DNA of 64,000 nt from Paraspadella gotoi. Lineage: Eukaryota > Chaetognatha. The stretch is taken from the NCBI GenBank assembly GCA_051294375.1, contig CM119264.1:24282002-24346001 (forward strand). Direction: 5' to 3'. A model generated the notes under the pieces. That model searched no databases and was not told the DNA's origin. It worked only from the letters and a program-made list of their open reading frames with translations. Each line of letters opens with the position of its first letter. Position 1 is the first letter of the stretch. Below, one piece after another: positions 13,138 through 43,190 of the stretch. A program made the translations under genes and the position numbers.

Positions 13138-14208
13138 AAAAATGACAGATGGCTTTGGTTACAAATTAAAAACAGAAAAAAAAATAACAAAAACAAACGG
13201 AGAAAAAAAAAACAACAAAAGCTTAAAAAAAAAACCCCATAAAGAAATTACTAAAAAAGACTATCAAACTAGGAGTGATTTTTCTCTGGCCTTTCTCACT
13301 GTTACTACCAACTTTTAAAAAGAATCAAGGAGTCAAGTATTTAGCTTTTTCTTGTGTTTGTTGAAGTCGTAATGATAAATCGTAACAAGAGATTACTATA
13401 TCAAGACAAGGTAACGTAATGAAGATAATGAATCGACAATTTCGGAGATAGAAAAACAAAATTTCGTTATTGTACAATCTTCATCGGTAAAAAAAAATTA
13501 TGCGGGCTGGAGTTGTCCAAAAAAGAAAACAACATTGAACAGCTTAGTTTTTTTTTTAAAGAAAACCTATTTTTAAAAGTTCAATGTGTTGTTTAAATCT
13601 TTATACGAAAATAAAATCGCTAAAAAAAAATAAAGTGAAATAGAAAAAAAGTTGATATGATTTCGTCGAGAAGCGATTGACAGAGAAAATTTTAACCGGA
13701 GCCAGCTACAAGCAATCACCGAGGTAATCAACTAGCAATCAAGTCGTCAATCAACTAGCAATCAAGTAGGCGATCACCGATGCAATCTCCTCACAAGAGG
13801 CCCTCGTCAACTCGAGTCAAACGACGACTTTTTTTTTTTTTGTAAATGACGATGGCAACACAGAGGCACAACTTTTGGATGTTTTGAGGTCATAAAAAGT
13901 GAATTCGTGAGTCAAAAATCAGGAATTCGAAATATGAAATATTTGGAAACGCAAAAAGTTCTCGAGTTTTACCCAATAACGTGACAGTTTTTAAAAAATT
14001 GAAAAAAAAAAACAACTTACGTTAAAAGAAGCCCGGGAGTTACAGTAAGGCGTTGACGATCATTACAGAGACGATCGAGCGAAGCAAAAAACAAACAAAC
14101 AAACATGAGATAATCAAGAAAATGAAAAAGCGATAGCGAATCACGAGTTGTAAAAGAAACAATCTCTTTGGTCCTATTGTTTTGTTGGTAATCAAATCGG
14201 ATGAGAAA

Positions 14209-14360
14209 AGTGAGAGAAGAAGAAGGAGAAGAAGAAGAAGAGAGAAGAAGGAGAAGAAGAAGAAGAAGAAGAGAGAAGAAGAAGAGAGAAGAAGGAGAAG
14301 TAGAAGAGAGAAGAAGGAGAAGAAGAAGAAGAAGAAGAAGAGAGAAGAAAAGAAGAAGCA
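14209..14360 (+). repeat. GAA/GAG trinucleotide-rich tract
   Basis: Imperfect AGAAGAAG and GAGAGAAG runs. All reading frames give low-complexity E/R/K or L/S proteins, so nothing here is called coding. Confidence 0.9.
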
Positions 14361-14773
14361 AAGGGAAAAGTAAAAAAAAAGGTTAAAAAAAAAAAAGAAA
14401 TGGGAGAAAAAAAAAAAATTGGAGTTTGAGAAAACAAAGCATGTAATTATTTATAAACTGAACGCTTAGTAAAAAAAAAAGGGAGTGAAAAAATGTAGAT
14501 AAAAAAAGATTAGAAAAAGTCAAGGAAATAAGAAATGGAATGAAATAAAAAGAAAAAAAGGAATGACAACTTGGCGGAAATCAGTAGAACGAAAACAAAA
14601 TAGACGAAAGAAAAACCAAGGGTCAAAAACTTTATGATCCTGAAGAATAAATAACGTCATTGAAAATCTGAGACTGGAGCTGAAAAGAGTGTTTAGGGAC
14701 AGCATGGGGACGGGGTTATGCACTAATAATGCCATTTTGATAATCGGAAAGAATATCACTATCATTCCGGGTG

Positions 14774-14779
14774 TTTATT
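14774..14779 (-). terminator. Candidate polyadenylation signal of the GDNF-receptor-like gene
   Basis: TTTATT on the plus strand, which is AATAAA in the sense of the minus-strand gene. It lies about 300 bases past the stop codon, beyond a long CU tract. Confidence 0.4.
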
Positions 14780-14813
14780 GCCAAGAGAAAGAAAAGAGAG
14801 GGAAAGAAAAGAA

Positions 14814-14960
<147 letters not shown>

Positions 14961-15074
14961 AAAAACAGGGAAAGAGAAGAAATAGTCCGAAAAAATACAC
15001 AGAAATGAAAGAAAAATTCCCCAAAAACCAAACAAAAGGCAAAACAAAAACTCCGAGAAAACAAAAAAGGCCTC

Positions 15075-31893
<16,819 letters not shown>

Positions 31894-32259
31894 CTGTTCG
31901 AATAGAGAATCTTAAGCGTTACATCATTCTTCATCAAACTCGTTTGATGAAGACACACTTTTCACATTCATAAGCATACTTGGTATAATTTTTTTTGTTT
32001 AATTATACTAAGCGAATAAGCCTATTACAAATCGTTCTCAAATCACAACTTGAAATCTGTGACATCTATGACAGCTTTAAAAAAATTAATATTTTACTGT
32101 ATTTTTTTTAATCATTCAATTCCGTAACAAGTATAAATATTTATATAATGGCTTCAATGTTCTTCACTATTTGCCTTTGTTCATCTCTCTCTTTCTCTCT
32201 CTCTCCTCTGCTCGTCTCTCTCGTCTTCGCTCTCTCTTCTCCTCTCCTCTCCTCCCTCT

Positions 32260-32311
<52 letters not shown>

Positions 32312-32647
32312 GCTCTCTTTCTCTCTCTTTCTCTCTCTCTCTTTCTCTCTCTCTCTCTTCTCTCTCTGTCTCTCTCCTCTCTCTCCACTCTCTCTCTCTC
32401 CCCCCCATTTATTTCATGACAATCGGAGTCTTTCCAAGTCTCACTCTCCTTTATAAAAATGTCTGTATTTTCTCTCAAAAATTTTTTTTTTCCGTCGCGC
32501 CAAAAAAAGCTCCCGTTTGCGTTATTTCCGCGGCCCCAGCCCAAATGCAGGCCGACGATCCGCGGTGCCGGCGGTTTGAGTCGGCAGTTTACGTCGGCGG
32601 GGAACAATATGACTCTCTCTCTCTTCTCTCTCTCTCTCTCTCTCTCG

Positions 32648-32695
<48 letters not shown>

Positions 32696-33830
32696 CTCCT
32701 TCTCTCTCGTCTCTCTCGTCCGTCTCCTGCTTTTACACGGGCGTTATGGGGTGAGACCGGCGAGCCTCCTTCGCAACTGTTATACTTATTGAAGATCTCC
32801 TGTTTGACTGTATGCGACCGATCTTAGTACATCCATCGCAAAGAATCGACAACATACGAAGTGAGAAAGTACGCCTTTGAGCGCCGGCGGACGGGAGGGG
32901 CAGTTGGTGTGGAGGCTGGACGTGAGAGGAGTGATGAGCGAGTCCAATGAGCTGCCGCGTCGTAGTGCGTGCGGATGTAGTTGTCTTAATGGCTTCTGGG
33001 GGAAAATGAAAGACTTGTTTGTCCAAGTTGTTATTGTTGTCGTCGTTGCTAATGTAATCGTGAGGAGTAAATCGAGAGAGTTGACTAATGAGATTGGCAG
33101 GTAAGGTTCGGAAAGTAGGAGAGGCGTAACCGTACCGAATTCGTTTAAAAAACTCTTTTTTAAATAATTTTTTTATTTAATTTTGCCTCTTTTTGTTTAA
33201 AAAATGTAAAAACTGGATTAAAAAAAACATAGTGACGACGAAAGGTTTCTTCGTATTCCTCGTCATTAGCGTCGTCGTCTTCTTGACGACGAAGACTTCG
33301 AGCAAAAAAGTCAATATTTGGCGCCGGATCGCAGTTACGAGACTTTGTAAGAGAGAAGAGAAAGTTCTTTTAATTTTCAGAGTTTTAAAAAATAAAATGA
33401 TCTACTACTTTATGTCTCAAGTTTTCCGGTTTCTCGATGCAGAATTGTTTATTAAAAGAAGAGGGGGGAAAAAAGGATCTGAGACTCTCTGTTTCTACCC
33501 TGTCGATCTTTCAAAAATACTTTTTAAATTTGGTAATTTCCTCGAAAATTAGGTACGACGTCTATCGTCGTCACCGTTCATTTTTATTAAATGTATGTTT
33601 CAAATCTACATTGTCGATAATTTGTTTATAAATTCGGAATGCATAACAATTAATGTAGGAAACTTTTTTACTTATTAACAAAAGTACCGTAGTACAGTAT
33701 TATTACGGAGTAATTGAAAATTTTAATGAGACGGACTGACGGACCCACCCACAACATGTCTTAAAGTTAAAGAGTTTCTTCGTGAGTGCTCGCGGAAAAT
33801 CACAAGGAGACTATCAGTCTGATGCAAACC
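31894..33830. other. Upstream region of the GDNF-receptor-like gene, exons unresolved
   Basis: The first half of GDNFR domain 1 and the signal peptide should lie here or further up. Two GC-rich patches (32500-32600 and 32880-33005) could hold exons. The second has a good minus-strand acceptor (TTTTCCCCCAG) but no frame gives the expected cysteine pattern. CT tracts fill 32183-32405 and 32613-32720. Confidence 0.45.
32183..32405 (+). repeat. Interrupted CT microsatellite
   Basis: About 220 bases of CT with frequent single T or G interruptions. It produces long S/L open frames on both strands. Confidence 0.93.
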
Positions 33831-34870
33831 GCAATGGATATGCAGTCGCCGCCTTCGTCGCCGCATCGAAAAAATCTTGGAATGAGAAAGAGAAAGATTA
33901 GTAAACAGCAGATGAAGGAAGAAAATCAACAAAGAAGGAGGAATATCGAGAGGAAAGAGAAAAGAGGAGGAAAGAAAAGAAAAGACGGAGGAAAGAAGGA
34001 ATTAATGAAAGAAAAAAAAAGAAAAGAGATGGAGATCCTGAGATGCCGGCGGAAAAAAAAAGAAATTATGCGAACAAAATTTACCCTCCTCCCCCGAATG
34101 AATTATTAGATGCAAAATGAAGAAAGAAATTAAAGTTTGAAAGACGGAAATTGAAACAATTCGGGAAATGAAGATTGGGTGGAAAAACAAGGAAAGAGAA
34201 AGAAACGAAGAAAACAAAGAAAAAAGTAAAGAGAAAGAATCCAAAATCAATTGAAATAAAAAGAAAGATGGAAATTTCTCATGGAACGAAAGCAACAGAG
34301 AGAAAGAATGGCCATGATAAGTGAAGGCGAATTTCATGCAAGAAACATGAGAGACCAAGAAAACCCGATCCAAGGACGCAATGAAACAAGTTTGAGCAAA
34401 CAATGTCGGATCTGCCTACGATAATTAAGCGGTTATTAGCTAATCAGATAATAAATGACGATAATTATTTCAATTTGTGATCCTAACTGATCATAACAGA
34501 TCGTACCATACCAAACCAGTAATACATGCAGTTTTCATGCAATCTTGAACTTTGTTTTGTCTTAGCTTTTTTTGATGCTCATGTATGTACTGAATTCAAC
34601 CTTGTTGAATTCGAAATTAAACGCATACAATACAAACAAATATTTTTTTAACTATTATTATTTTTCAACTCGCATCATTTTTTTAACTTGCATCATTTTT
34701 TAAGAAAAAGGGTCATTCAATTCAACTTCAAAATAGGCTAATATGGAGTAAAAATTCAGAAAGCTGAGCTCCTGACGATTACGAAAATGTATTCACTTTA
34801 AGCATTTTGATGCATTCTACCCCATTTTATATCGGTTTTAATTATAATATAAAATAAAGAGAAACCTATC

Positions 34871-35146
34871 TGAAAGAGTTGCAGTCAAACAAAAAGGCCC
34901 AATTCCATCTGATATTTTTATGAATTCTTTATTTACTGAATTAAGAAAAATGTAATAGAGAGACATTTTTAAATTTCAACTTGTATCCTTGAAAATGAAA
35001 CGTTTTTAACTTTAACCCTGAATTCTTTCTAACTGGAACGCGTTTATCAAAAATGTCTCTCTATTACATTTTTACAAATGTTTTTAAGATTGCTAATCAA
35101 AATTTTCATTCAATATTATTGCAGTCCTTTAGGCTGCAACTCTTCA
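34871..35146. repeat. Foldback (inverted repeat) element
   Basis: Outer arms TGAAAGAGTTGCAG (34871-34884) and CTGCAACTCTTCA (35134-35146) nest around a perfect 25-base inner pair at 34946-34970 and 35049-35073 (core ATGTAATAGAGAGACAT). No open frame. The second copy lies near 46540-46825 as part of the duplication. It may be a non-autonomous transposon; target duplications were not identified. Confidence 0.75.
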
Positions 35147-35739
35147 AATTCAGTGTAGATTCATTGTTAGCTCGAATTTCTTTACCATCTATTTAACTGA
35201 AGATTTTGTTCATGACTGGGAAAACCAACAGCGTAGAAGTAACGAGATTAATTGTTTAATTCTCCCCTTCTAAACTATCCCATACCGTGTTTTAACTTCT
35301 TACCTAAAATTTTTTAACAACCAGATTGAAAAATAAATCTTTTAAAAAATGTGCTTACCCATTTAACTTAACAATTTTGTTATTTACTCATTAAAAAAAA
35401 ATTATTGAAAACAGAATGAACACAAATAAATAAGAACTTATTTTTTTTGTGATTACTAATGACTATAATGCATTTCTCGAATATATTAGCTCTAACACAT
35501 CAATGATTACGTATTGTTATGCTGAATGACCTTTCCTCTTAAACTTGCATCGTTTTTTTAAACTCGCATATTTTTTTCAACTTCCATCATTTTTTCAACT
35601 AGCATCATTTTTCAAATTGCAACTTTTTCACTTTAATTAATTAATGAATTAATTTATTAATTTATGAATTAAATAATTATTTAATTAATTTAAAAAAATT
35701 ATGAGGAAGCATAAATAATAAAAATTCAAGTCAACTTGA

Positions 35740-36025
35740 CTTTGGTTTTTTCCATGAAAACTCATTTCCACTCGCACGATTTCATCGAAACTTTATATCA
35801 AACTCAATAACACACTTCCCTACCCACACACAAAATTTCCTTTTAATCTAACCATCCAATCACGAGTAATTGGAGTTTTTTGCTAAGGGGGGGGGGGCGG
35901 ACAGCCGGACGGACGGCATATTTCTTTTGCATATTTTATCATAATTCGAGGTTCTGATATGATAAAAATTATTTACCGACAAGATTTTGGGGTGAGACCG
36001 ACGGACCGACAAAGTGAGTTATCGA
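35740..36025 (+). repeat. Dispersed repeat family, forward copy
   Basis: Block with CCCACACACAAAATTTCC, a GGACGGACGG segment and GAGACCGACGGACCGAC. It reappears reverse-complemented and diverged at 43220-43570 and in further copies up to 44225. Unclassified. Confidence 0.75.
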
Positions 36026-36369
36026 GTCGGAAAAAAGACTAAAAAAGGGTAAACACTAAGCAAGAAATGAACAACAATAAAAGAGGAAGATGCCATTCCT
36101 ATTTCAACCAAAGCGCTTCTTTTTGTTCCAGATTCACAATCACATCGTTCTTTTTTCTATCTTTACTATCTCTTAGATTCTTCTCTATTTCCTCATATTT
36201 CCTCCTCGATTCTTTCTTTCTTTCCTTTTTTTTACCTCCCCCCTTTTTTGTCTTTCCTTTTACACAATCTCCTCAATTTTTTCTATTCTCTTCCTCATCA
36301 TTTTTCGCGATCTCTCTCCCCGTTTTTCCCGATATTTTTACCATTTTGCCTTTGCCATATTTTCTCTTT

Positions 36370-36394
36370 NNNNNNNNNNNNNNNNNNNNNNNNN
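36370..36394. other. Assembly gap (25 N)
   Basis: The corresponding place in the right copy (near 48043) is continuous with no missing sequence, so this gap is probably a spurious join at a CT tract. Confidence 0.9.
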
Positions 36395-36397
36395 ATG

Positions 36398-36400
<3 letters not shown>

Positions 36401-36480
<80 letters not shown>

Positions 36481-36507
36481 TCTCTCTCTCTCTCTCTCTC
36501 TCTCTCC
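36401..36507 (+). repeat. CT microsatellites upstream of adaptor copy A
   Basis: First of three CT tracts in this copy; the others are at 36833-36935 and 37218-37345. Tract lengths differ between copies. Confidence 0.93.
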
Positions 36508-36832
36508 CATTATCCAGACTTCCAACCGCGTCACCCACCTTTCCTTATATTCGCAGATTTCCACCCCCCTTTTTTTTTTTTCTTCTCCCCCCCCAAAAAA
36601 AAAATTGCGGAATGTTGATGTCAGCGAAAATGGAATATCGCGTCTAAAATCGAAAGAAATAGCGCGGCGTCGATTGACCATTTTCCTCCATTTTATTCTC
36701 TCCTTTTTTTCCCCAATTTTACTCACTTTTCCTCGCTTTTTTCTTATCCTTCCGTTTTTCGTCTCACTCAATCTTTACGCACTTACCTTTTTTATTTTTA
36801 TTTTTTTTCGAGTTATTCTAAGTTGTATTCCA

Positions 36833-36937
<105 letters not shown>

Positions 36938-37286
36938 CCCCGACCCTTCGCAGCGACGGGGTCTAAAACATAAATGCCAGTCAGTTGCAGAACGATATTC
37001 ATGTTTCTGATCTCTCGCATATCTTCTCTCTCTCCCCTTCTCCCCCTTCTCCTCCCCCTCCCCTTCCTCCCCCAACTTCCTCGAATGACAAAAGCGGGCT
37101 CGTCCCTCTCTTTGGTTTGTTAGACGCTAACAGAGTTTTTACGAGCCGGCCGCGCTCGGGATGGAAGCGGCCATCTCATACTTTTCTCAGACCGATTCAT
37201 TCATATTCCGTCTTTCTTTCTCTCTCTTCTCCTCTCTCTCTCTCTCTCCTTCTCTCTTCTCTCTTCTCTCTCTTCTATCTCTCTCT

Positions 37287-37348
<62 letters not shown>

Positions 37349-37451
37349 TTTTCTAGATCTCTGCAAAAAAGCTTTTTCCCGGGATATACTTTGCTTTCGC
37401 TGTCGTTGTAGTCGTTGTCATCGTCGCCGATTTCAAAGTCTTTTCGTGACG

Positions 37452-37453
37452 TG

Positions 37454-37489
<36 letters not shown>

Positions 37490-37493
37490 GTCG
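37452..37493 (+). repeat. ATC trinucleotide microsatellite
   Basis: About 13 ATC units followed by a GTC-rich stretch upstream of exon 1 of adaptor copy A. Equivalent tracts are at 44653-44690 and 49104-49140. Confidence 0.92.
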
Positions 37494-37808
37494 TCGTCGC
37501 CCGTCATCGTCTTCGTCGTCCTTATTTTCGCAATCATCATTGGTAATTGGTAAATCTCTTTCAATCATAGAGAATGAAGGGACAAGCATTGGTAAAAATG
37601 TCGTCATGGTGATCTTCGTCATTATCACATCAACGTTATCATCGTCATCCTGGTGAAATTCGTCAACGTTCTCAACCTCGTTGTCATCGTCTTCGTTGTC
37701 ATTATCATCGTCCTCATCGTCATCATCTCCATCGTCGTCATCGTCGTCTTCTCCGTCAACGGCCAAATATTCTTGGCTGGAAAGGAGCCACTTAACTCCA
37801 TCCAAGTA

Positions 37809-38316
37809 ATGGCTTCGCGCTTCCGCCGCATTTTCGAATTTCGTTTCCCCGCGTCAAAGTTTTGAACTCGGTAAGCGACTCTCTCCTTACCCCCACTACG
37901 TTTTCCTAACTCCTTTTCTTAAAAGCTTTTTTTTTCCTTTTTTCATAATCGCTTCTTTCCTCTCTTCCCTTCCTTTCTTCTTTTTTCTCCTTTCCTCATC
38001 AAACATTCGCCTTTCTGGACATTTAATTCCGTCCTTCCCCTAAATCACCGATCGTTAAGAACCCTTTCGCGAGACTAACCCCCAAATCCACAAACCGATT
38101 CCCAAGAGATGATCCCAAACCCCCCCTCTCAACAACAACCTTCGCCAGTTCCTCCCCCCCTTTGCCCCCCTTCCTTTTACTCCAGCTCAGATGTAGTGCC
38201 AAGAAAGTCCAATCAAATCCACGTTTAACAGAATCGAAACGGAATTCAGTGGGAACCGTCTGGGTCGTCGAGGGAAACTAATGCCAGATTGTCTCGCACT
38301 TGTTTAGAGGGGGTGT

Positions 38317-38356
<40 letters not shown>

Positions 38357-38367
38357 GAGAAAGAGAG

Positions 38368-38398
<31 letters not shown>

Positions 38399-38415
38399 GG
38401 GGAGAGAGGAGAGAG

Positions 38416-38464
<49 letters not shown>

Positions 38465-41400
38465 TTTATAGGTGATTTACAGTCTCAAAAATCCCCGGAG
38501 CCAAATCAGCCAATCAGCGAATCGAAAAGCCGAGTGACGTCATCAACTCGTTTACTGATCGAACTTGATTTTCGCGACGACGACGATAGCGTACGACAAC
38601 GACGATGACGACGATCGCGTTGACGATGAGTACGACGACGATGATTATCACGACGAAAACGACCGACGACGATGAAAACGACGATCACGACGAATAGAAT
38701 AATTCAATTCAAAATCCAATGACTCAAAAAGAAGAAGAGAATAAGAAAGAACCAGTCGAAGAGAAAAAAACCTGCCTGCGTGGCGAAAGAATAAAAAAGA
38801 TACAATATCCTCGCTTTTTGACTTTAGTTTTTTCCTGACGGAATTTCGTGAAAAAATTTGAAAACAAAAAAATTTAGAAATAAAAACCTGAAAAACACAA
38901 ATGGAAAACTCGATTTTTTTTCGGGGTTCAAAAAAAAACCAATATAAGATTCAAATCGAATTTCCCGAGTTTTCACGCCACCTCACTTCACTACCTTCTC
39001 CCCTTAAAAACACCAGCCTCACCCGCATCGAAAATGAGCTCACCTCGTCCTTGGTAAATTAAAGAAGCCCTTTCCTCGACGGATCTGTGTCCCTCAAGCG
39101 AGTCTCGGTCGAGGATCGCCAACGCCTCGGTCTCGGCGGCAGCCCCCTCGCCGGACCCGAAGCCGAAAAGGACTCGGCTCAGCCGAGGCTGCGCGCCGCA
39201 GGCAACCAGGTCAATCCTCGCAGCGCCGACGCTGCCACCGCGGCACTGCCGCGGTAAAAACGACGCCTCGGCGGCCGTCGGGTAATTTGACGCCGCTTGC
39301 CCGAAGGAGAGCTGCAGGCGGCGCTGATGAAGCGACAGCGCAGCATCGAAATGGAATACAAAAAGCGACAGCAATAACAACAGCGCAGCAGCAACGCGGA
39401 CGACGACGCCGCCGTCACGTTTAGGACTCAGATCAAATCCGCAAAGAAAATCAGCGCCTTTGGGTTCGAAAATGAAGTGGAAAGCGACAACGACCGATAA
39501 CATCTATGACGACGGAGGTGAAGACAACGTATCTCAAAGAAAGTCTCCGGCGCCTCGTCCTGGACCCAAAACGAAAACCGCATGGGCTCCGGTGTCGAGC
39601 ACACCGTAGAAAAGCGACGACGATAGCATATACGACGAAGGGGTGACGAGGAATTGAACAAAAAGGCCATGGCACCTCGTCCTGGACCGAAACGAAGTCA
39701 AAAACCGTCACAGGCAGGAGGAGAAAGCCGTGGAGAGCGACGATGATCAAATCTACGACGAGGCATTCGGCGACAACGAAACGGTCTTCACCTACCGACG
39801 GCTGCAGCTGCCGCCGCAAGGACCGCCGCCGGAAATTCCCGCATGGCCGCCGAAGGTTTTCCTGCGCCGCTGGGAAAGCGCGGCTCCCGCATCACGAACT
39901 CTGCGCTGAAGGAAGAGAACGAGAGGAAAAAGAAAGTCGTCGACGGCGACGACGAAGTCGGCCTTCGCCCGCCGATGACGCCACGATTCCAAGCCTTCGG
40001 TTCCATCGCGCCGCGAAGAATAAGATTCAGACAGCGGAATCAAACGCGCGCCCGATTCCGACGAAGCGGAAATCTACGACGATATGTTCGACGAAAGACG
40101 CACCCACTTGTGGCGCCGCTGCGACCGCCAAAGACGCCGGCACGCTCACCGAAAATGACGATAACTCGTCGTCGAGCGAGGAAAACACGCCGGAGCCGCC
40201 GCCGCGGCCGGCGGTCGCAGCGAGAAGAGCGCCGCCGACGGTGAGACCCCTGACGCCGCCGAGGTCCCACGACCGAAGACCACTACTCCGTCGCCGAAAA
40301 TCGATGGCGGCGGCGAAAGCGGCGGCGAAAATGTGTACGACGATAACGCAAAGCCGAACGCAGCGACGAAAGCCAGCGGCGAACTCTACGACGAACACCT
40401 TCCCGAGACGACGATCGCCGCGGCGAAGACGACGACGAAAAACGACGAAAAAAGGATCGAAACTCGCGACGCTACTCAAGTCGAAATCTAAAATGGCGCC
40501 GGAAGATGACGCGCCGGAAGAAAGACGCCGACGACGCCGCCAATGGAACGGGATCGGAACTGGCGTCGCCGACGTCGCCGACCGACAAACGCGCCGCCGA
40601 CGCCCGACGCCGCTTCAAGTGACCGAGGAGGAGATGAAGTTCGGAGTTCAAAGCCGTCGTCAAACAGAGAGTATCTCCAATGGATCAAAGGAGGCGATTA
40701 TCTCAGTCTCAAGGAAGGAGAAGAAGTTTTTTATATAAGGCGAGTAGAAATATCATTAATTAATATTTAATTTCATCGGGAATAATGAAAAAAAAAATAT
40801 TCACAGTGACTCCGTAGGGGAATTTGCCTGATGTCCAGTGTTTTAAACTTCGTTCCCCCTCTTAAGACTGTGATTCGGGGTGTCGAGACATTTCACCACC
40901 AAGTAACGGCTGTTCATTTCAATTCGTTGAGGCAACTTATACTATAAGTTATAGTCCTTTTACTATAGTTATAGTCCGTATACTATAAATTAGAGTCCTT
41001 ATTCTATAAGTTATAATCTTTAGATTCTCCCGAACCTTTTTTCAACCTCGAGATGAGATTTAGAAGTTACGGATGAGTTTTCGCCTCACGTTGAAAATAT
41101 TTAGACTTTTCCACTTTAAATATTGCTAACTTGTGAAACGTTTTGACTTGTAAAAAACATTTGTGAGGGCCTGCGTGGTAAAGTTGTGAAGAGATTCCGC
41201 GGGGTTGAGAGTTTTTGGCTGTGAGGGTTCCATGATTATGAAGGGTGAGCTGGAGCTTAAGAAATAAGCGAAGAGGCGGAGCGAATTATCTTCTGATGAA
41301 AAAAAACTTTTGGAGAATAAAAAGTTTAATTGAAGTTTTTCTCTCCTGGATTTCCGAGGGCAATAAAGAAAATTACTGAAAACCATTAGCGGAGAGCCTT

Positions 41401-42066
41401 GCCAAATGAAACGGCCATTTTCAGACATTAATCGAAATGTTTTTCTGAAAAAAAAAAGAGAAAATAAAAAAGAAAAAAAAGAAAAATCTCTGGCTGTCCA
41501 GAAAAGGAACGTTAAATATTCTCTCTCTCTCGAATAAACCTCCACTGTAGGTCCTCCAGGGATTTCATAAGGCCAGTACTAAGAAAATGATTTTAATACT
41601 TGAATGACTTGCTCCTAGTCTAAAAACTGGCCCATAGAGTCAGGCAAATGCCAATGCAGACCCTAGGTCAGTTTTTGAATAATCGATCCTTCGCCCCAAA
41701 ACAGAATGAAGATGAAGAAGGGTGGCTCCTGGTTGGTCCGCACCGCGCCGCGGCAAAGTGGCCTCGTCGACAACAAGCATCTGGAGTTGAAGGACATGGA
41801 GAAGGTGGAAGACTTTGCCAGGAAGTCGGTGGACGCCAAGAGCGGCGCCGATTCCGACCGCTCAGAGCCCGAGCCGACGACGACGAAGACGGCGAATTGC
41901 TACGACGAAGCGAACCACCAAAGTCGACGACAACGCCATCTGCGAAGACGACGATTTCGACGACGATTTCGACGGACGATATTTACGACGACACGAAAAC
42001 GACGACGTATTTACGACGACGAAATCTGCGCCGTCGAGGAAAAAACTTTACGACCTCGTGGATTGA
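37809..42066 (+). pseudogene. Frameshifted copy of the FYB-like adaptor gene
   Basis: Same three-exon layout as the open gene at 49463-54060: 37809-37870, 39017-40739, 41705-42066. Exon 1 has one extra T. Exon 2 hits a stop a few codons after its internal ATG because CGTCCTGGT became CGTCCTTGG. Many further one-base indels follow in exons 2 and 3. The GC donor (AAG/GCGAGT) and the splice sites are preserved. The density of single-base indels in homopolymers and short runs, shared by the surrounding non-coding DNA, looks like unpolished long reads. A real decayed paralogue is the alternative. Confidence 0.82.
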
Positions 42067-42106
42067 ATTACTGAGAGGAACGGAAACCGGGTAAGAAAGA
42101 AAGAGA

Positions 42107-42136
42107 AAATAAATAAATAAATAAATAAATAATAAG

Positions 42137-42171
<35 letters not shown>

Positions 42172-42218
42172 AAAAAATAAAAATAAAAAATAAATAAAAA
42201 AAAAAATAAATAAAAAAA

Positions 42219-42249
<31 letters not shown>

Positions 42250-42340
42250 AAAAAATAAAAAAATAAAAAAATAAAAAAATAAAAAAATAAAAAAATAAAA
42301 AAATAAAAAATAAAAAAATAAAAAAATAAAAAAAGAACAA
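42107..42340 (+). repeat. AAAT/AAAAT-rich microsatellite, copy A
   Basis: Begins about 40 bases after the stop of adaptor copy A. The right copy (54101-54195) is a cleaner AAAT run. Confidence 0.92.
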
Positions 42341-43047
42341 AAGAACAAAATAAACAAAATAACAAAATAACAAAAATAACAAAATAAAAAAACAAATATT
42401 AAATAAATAAGAATATCGAGAAAGACAAAGTTGATTCAAGTGGGAAAACAAGCTCAACAGTTCTAACTAAATGTAAAGGAAACCTGATCCACTCATTGTA
42501 GTATTGTAGTACTACTATACCAATAAATAAGAGGAATTAAGAATTGTTACTAACTTTCTTCGTTCTTTATTGGCGATAGTGCTTTGCGTTGGAAATTGTT
42601 TACAATCCAGAATACAAGTTTTATTTATTGAACATAAATCAACCATATTGTTGATCTATTGTTGAATTTTTTTTTCTAGTTAGGCATTTATGATGAACAA
42701 ACATATAAAAGTATCGTTCTTGTTTTGATTTCCTTGCATTACTGCAGATGCAAAAAATACAAAATGCAAACATTGTTTTTTTTCTGCTAAAATTATATAA
42801 AACAAATTATCGAAAAAAAAAATGGACGAAGAAGAAGATGAAATATCCAAAATCTCAACTGCCGTCAACCTCGACATTTTTTGTAGTCTTACGAGTTGAT
42901 GTTCAGATCTCTTCATCTTACTAGGAAGACTACGGCGATGACGATGACGACAACAATAACAACTTCGTGGGCGTTGACAAGTCGCTGTCTTCTAAAGGAA
43001 AAAAGCTTCAGACGATGAAAAGATGAACATGAGGAATTGAAAGAGTC

Positions 43048-43093
<46 letters not shown>

Positions 43094-43190
43094 TTTCTTT
43101 CAACCAAACTCTAAAAATAAGAATCGTGAGAAGACCTTTGAATCCAAGGACGTGAGAATCAAGATCGAGACAAAAAACCCATTTTACTTT

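Noticed and set aside
39743-40738. 331-residue open frame in duplicate copy A
   Set aside because: It is an out-of-frame reading of adaptor exon 2 that stays open because of the CG-rich GAC/CGA composition.
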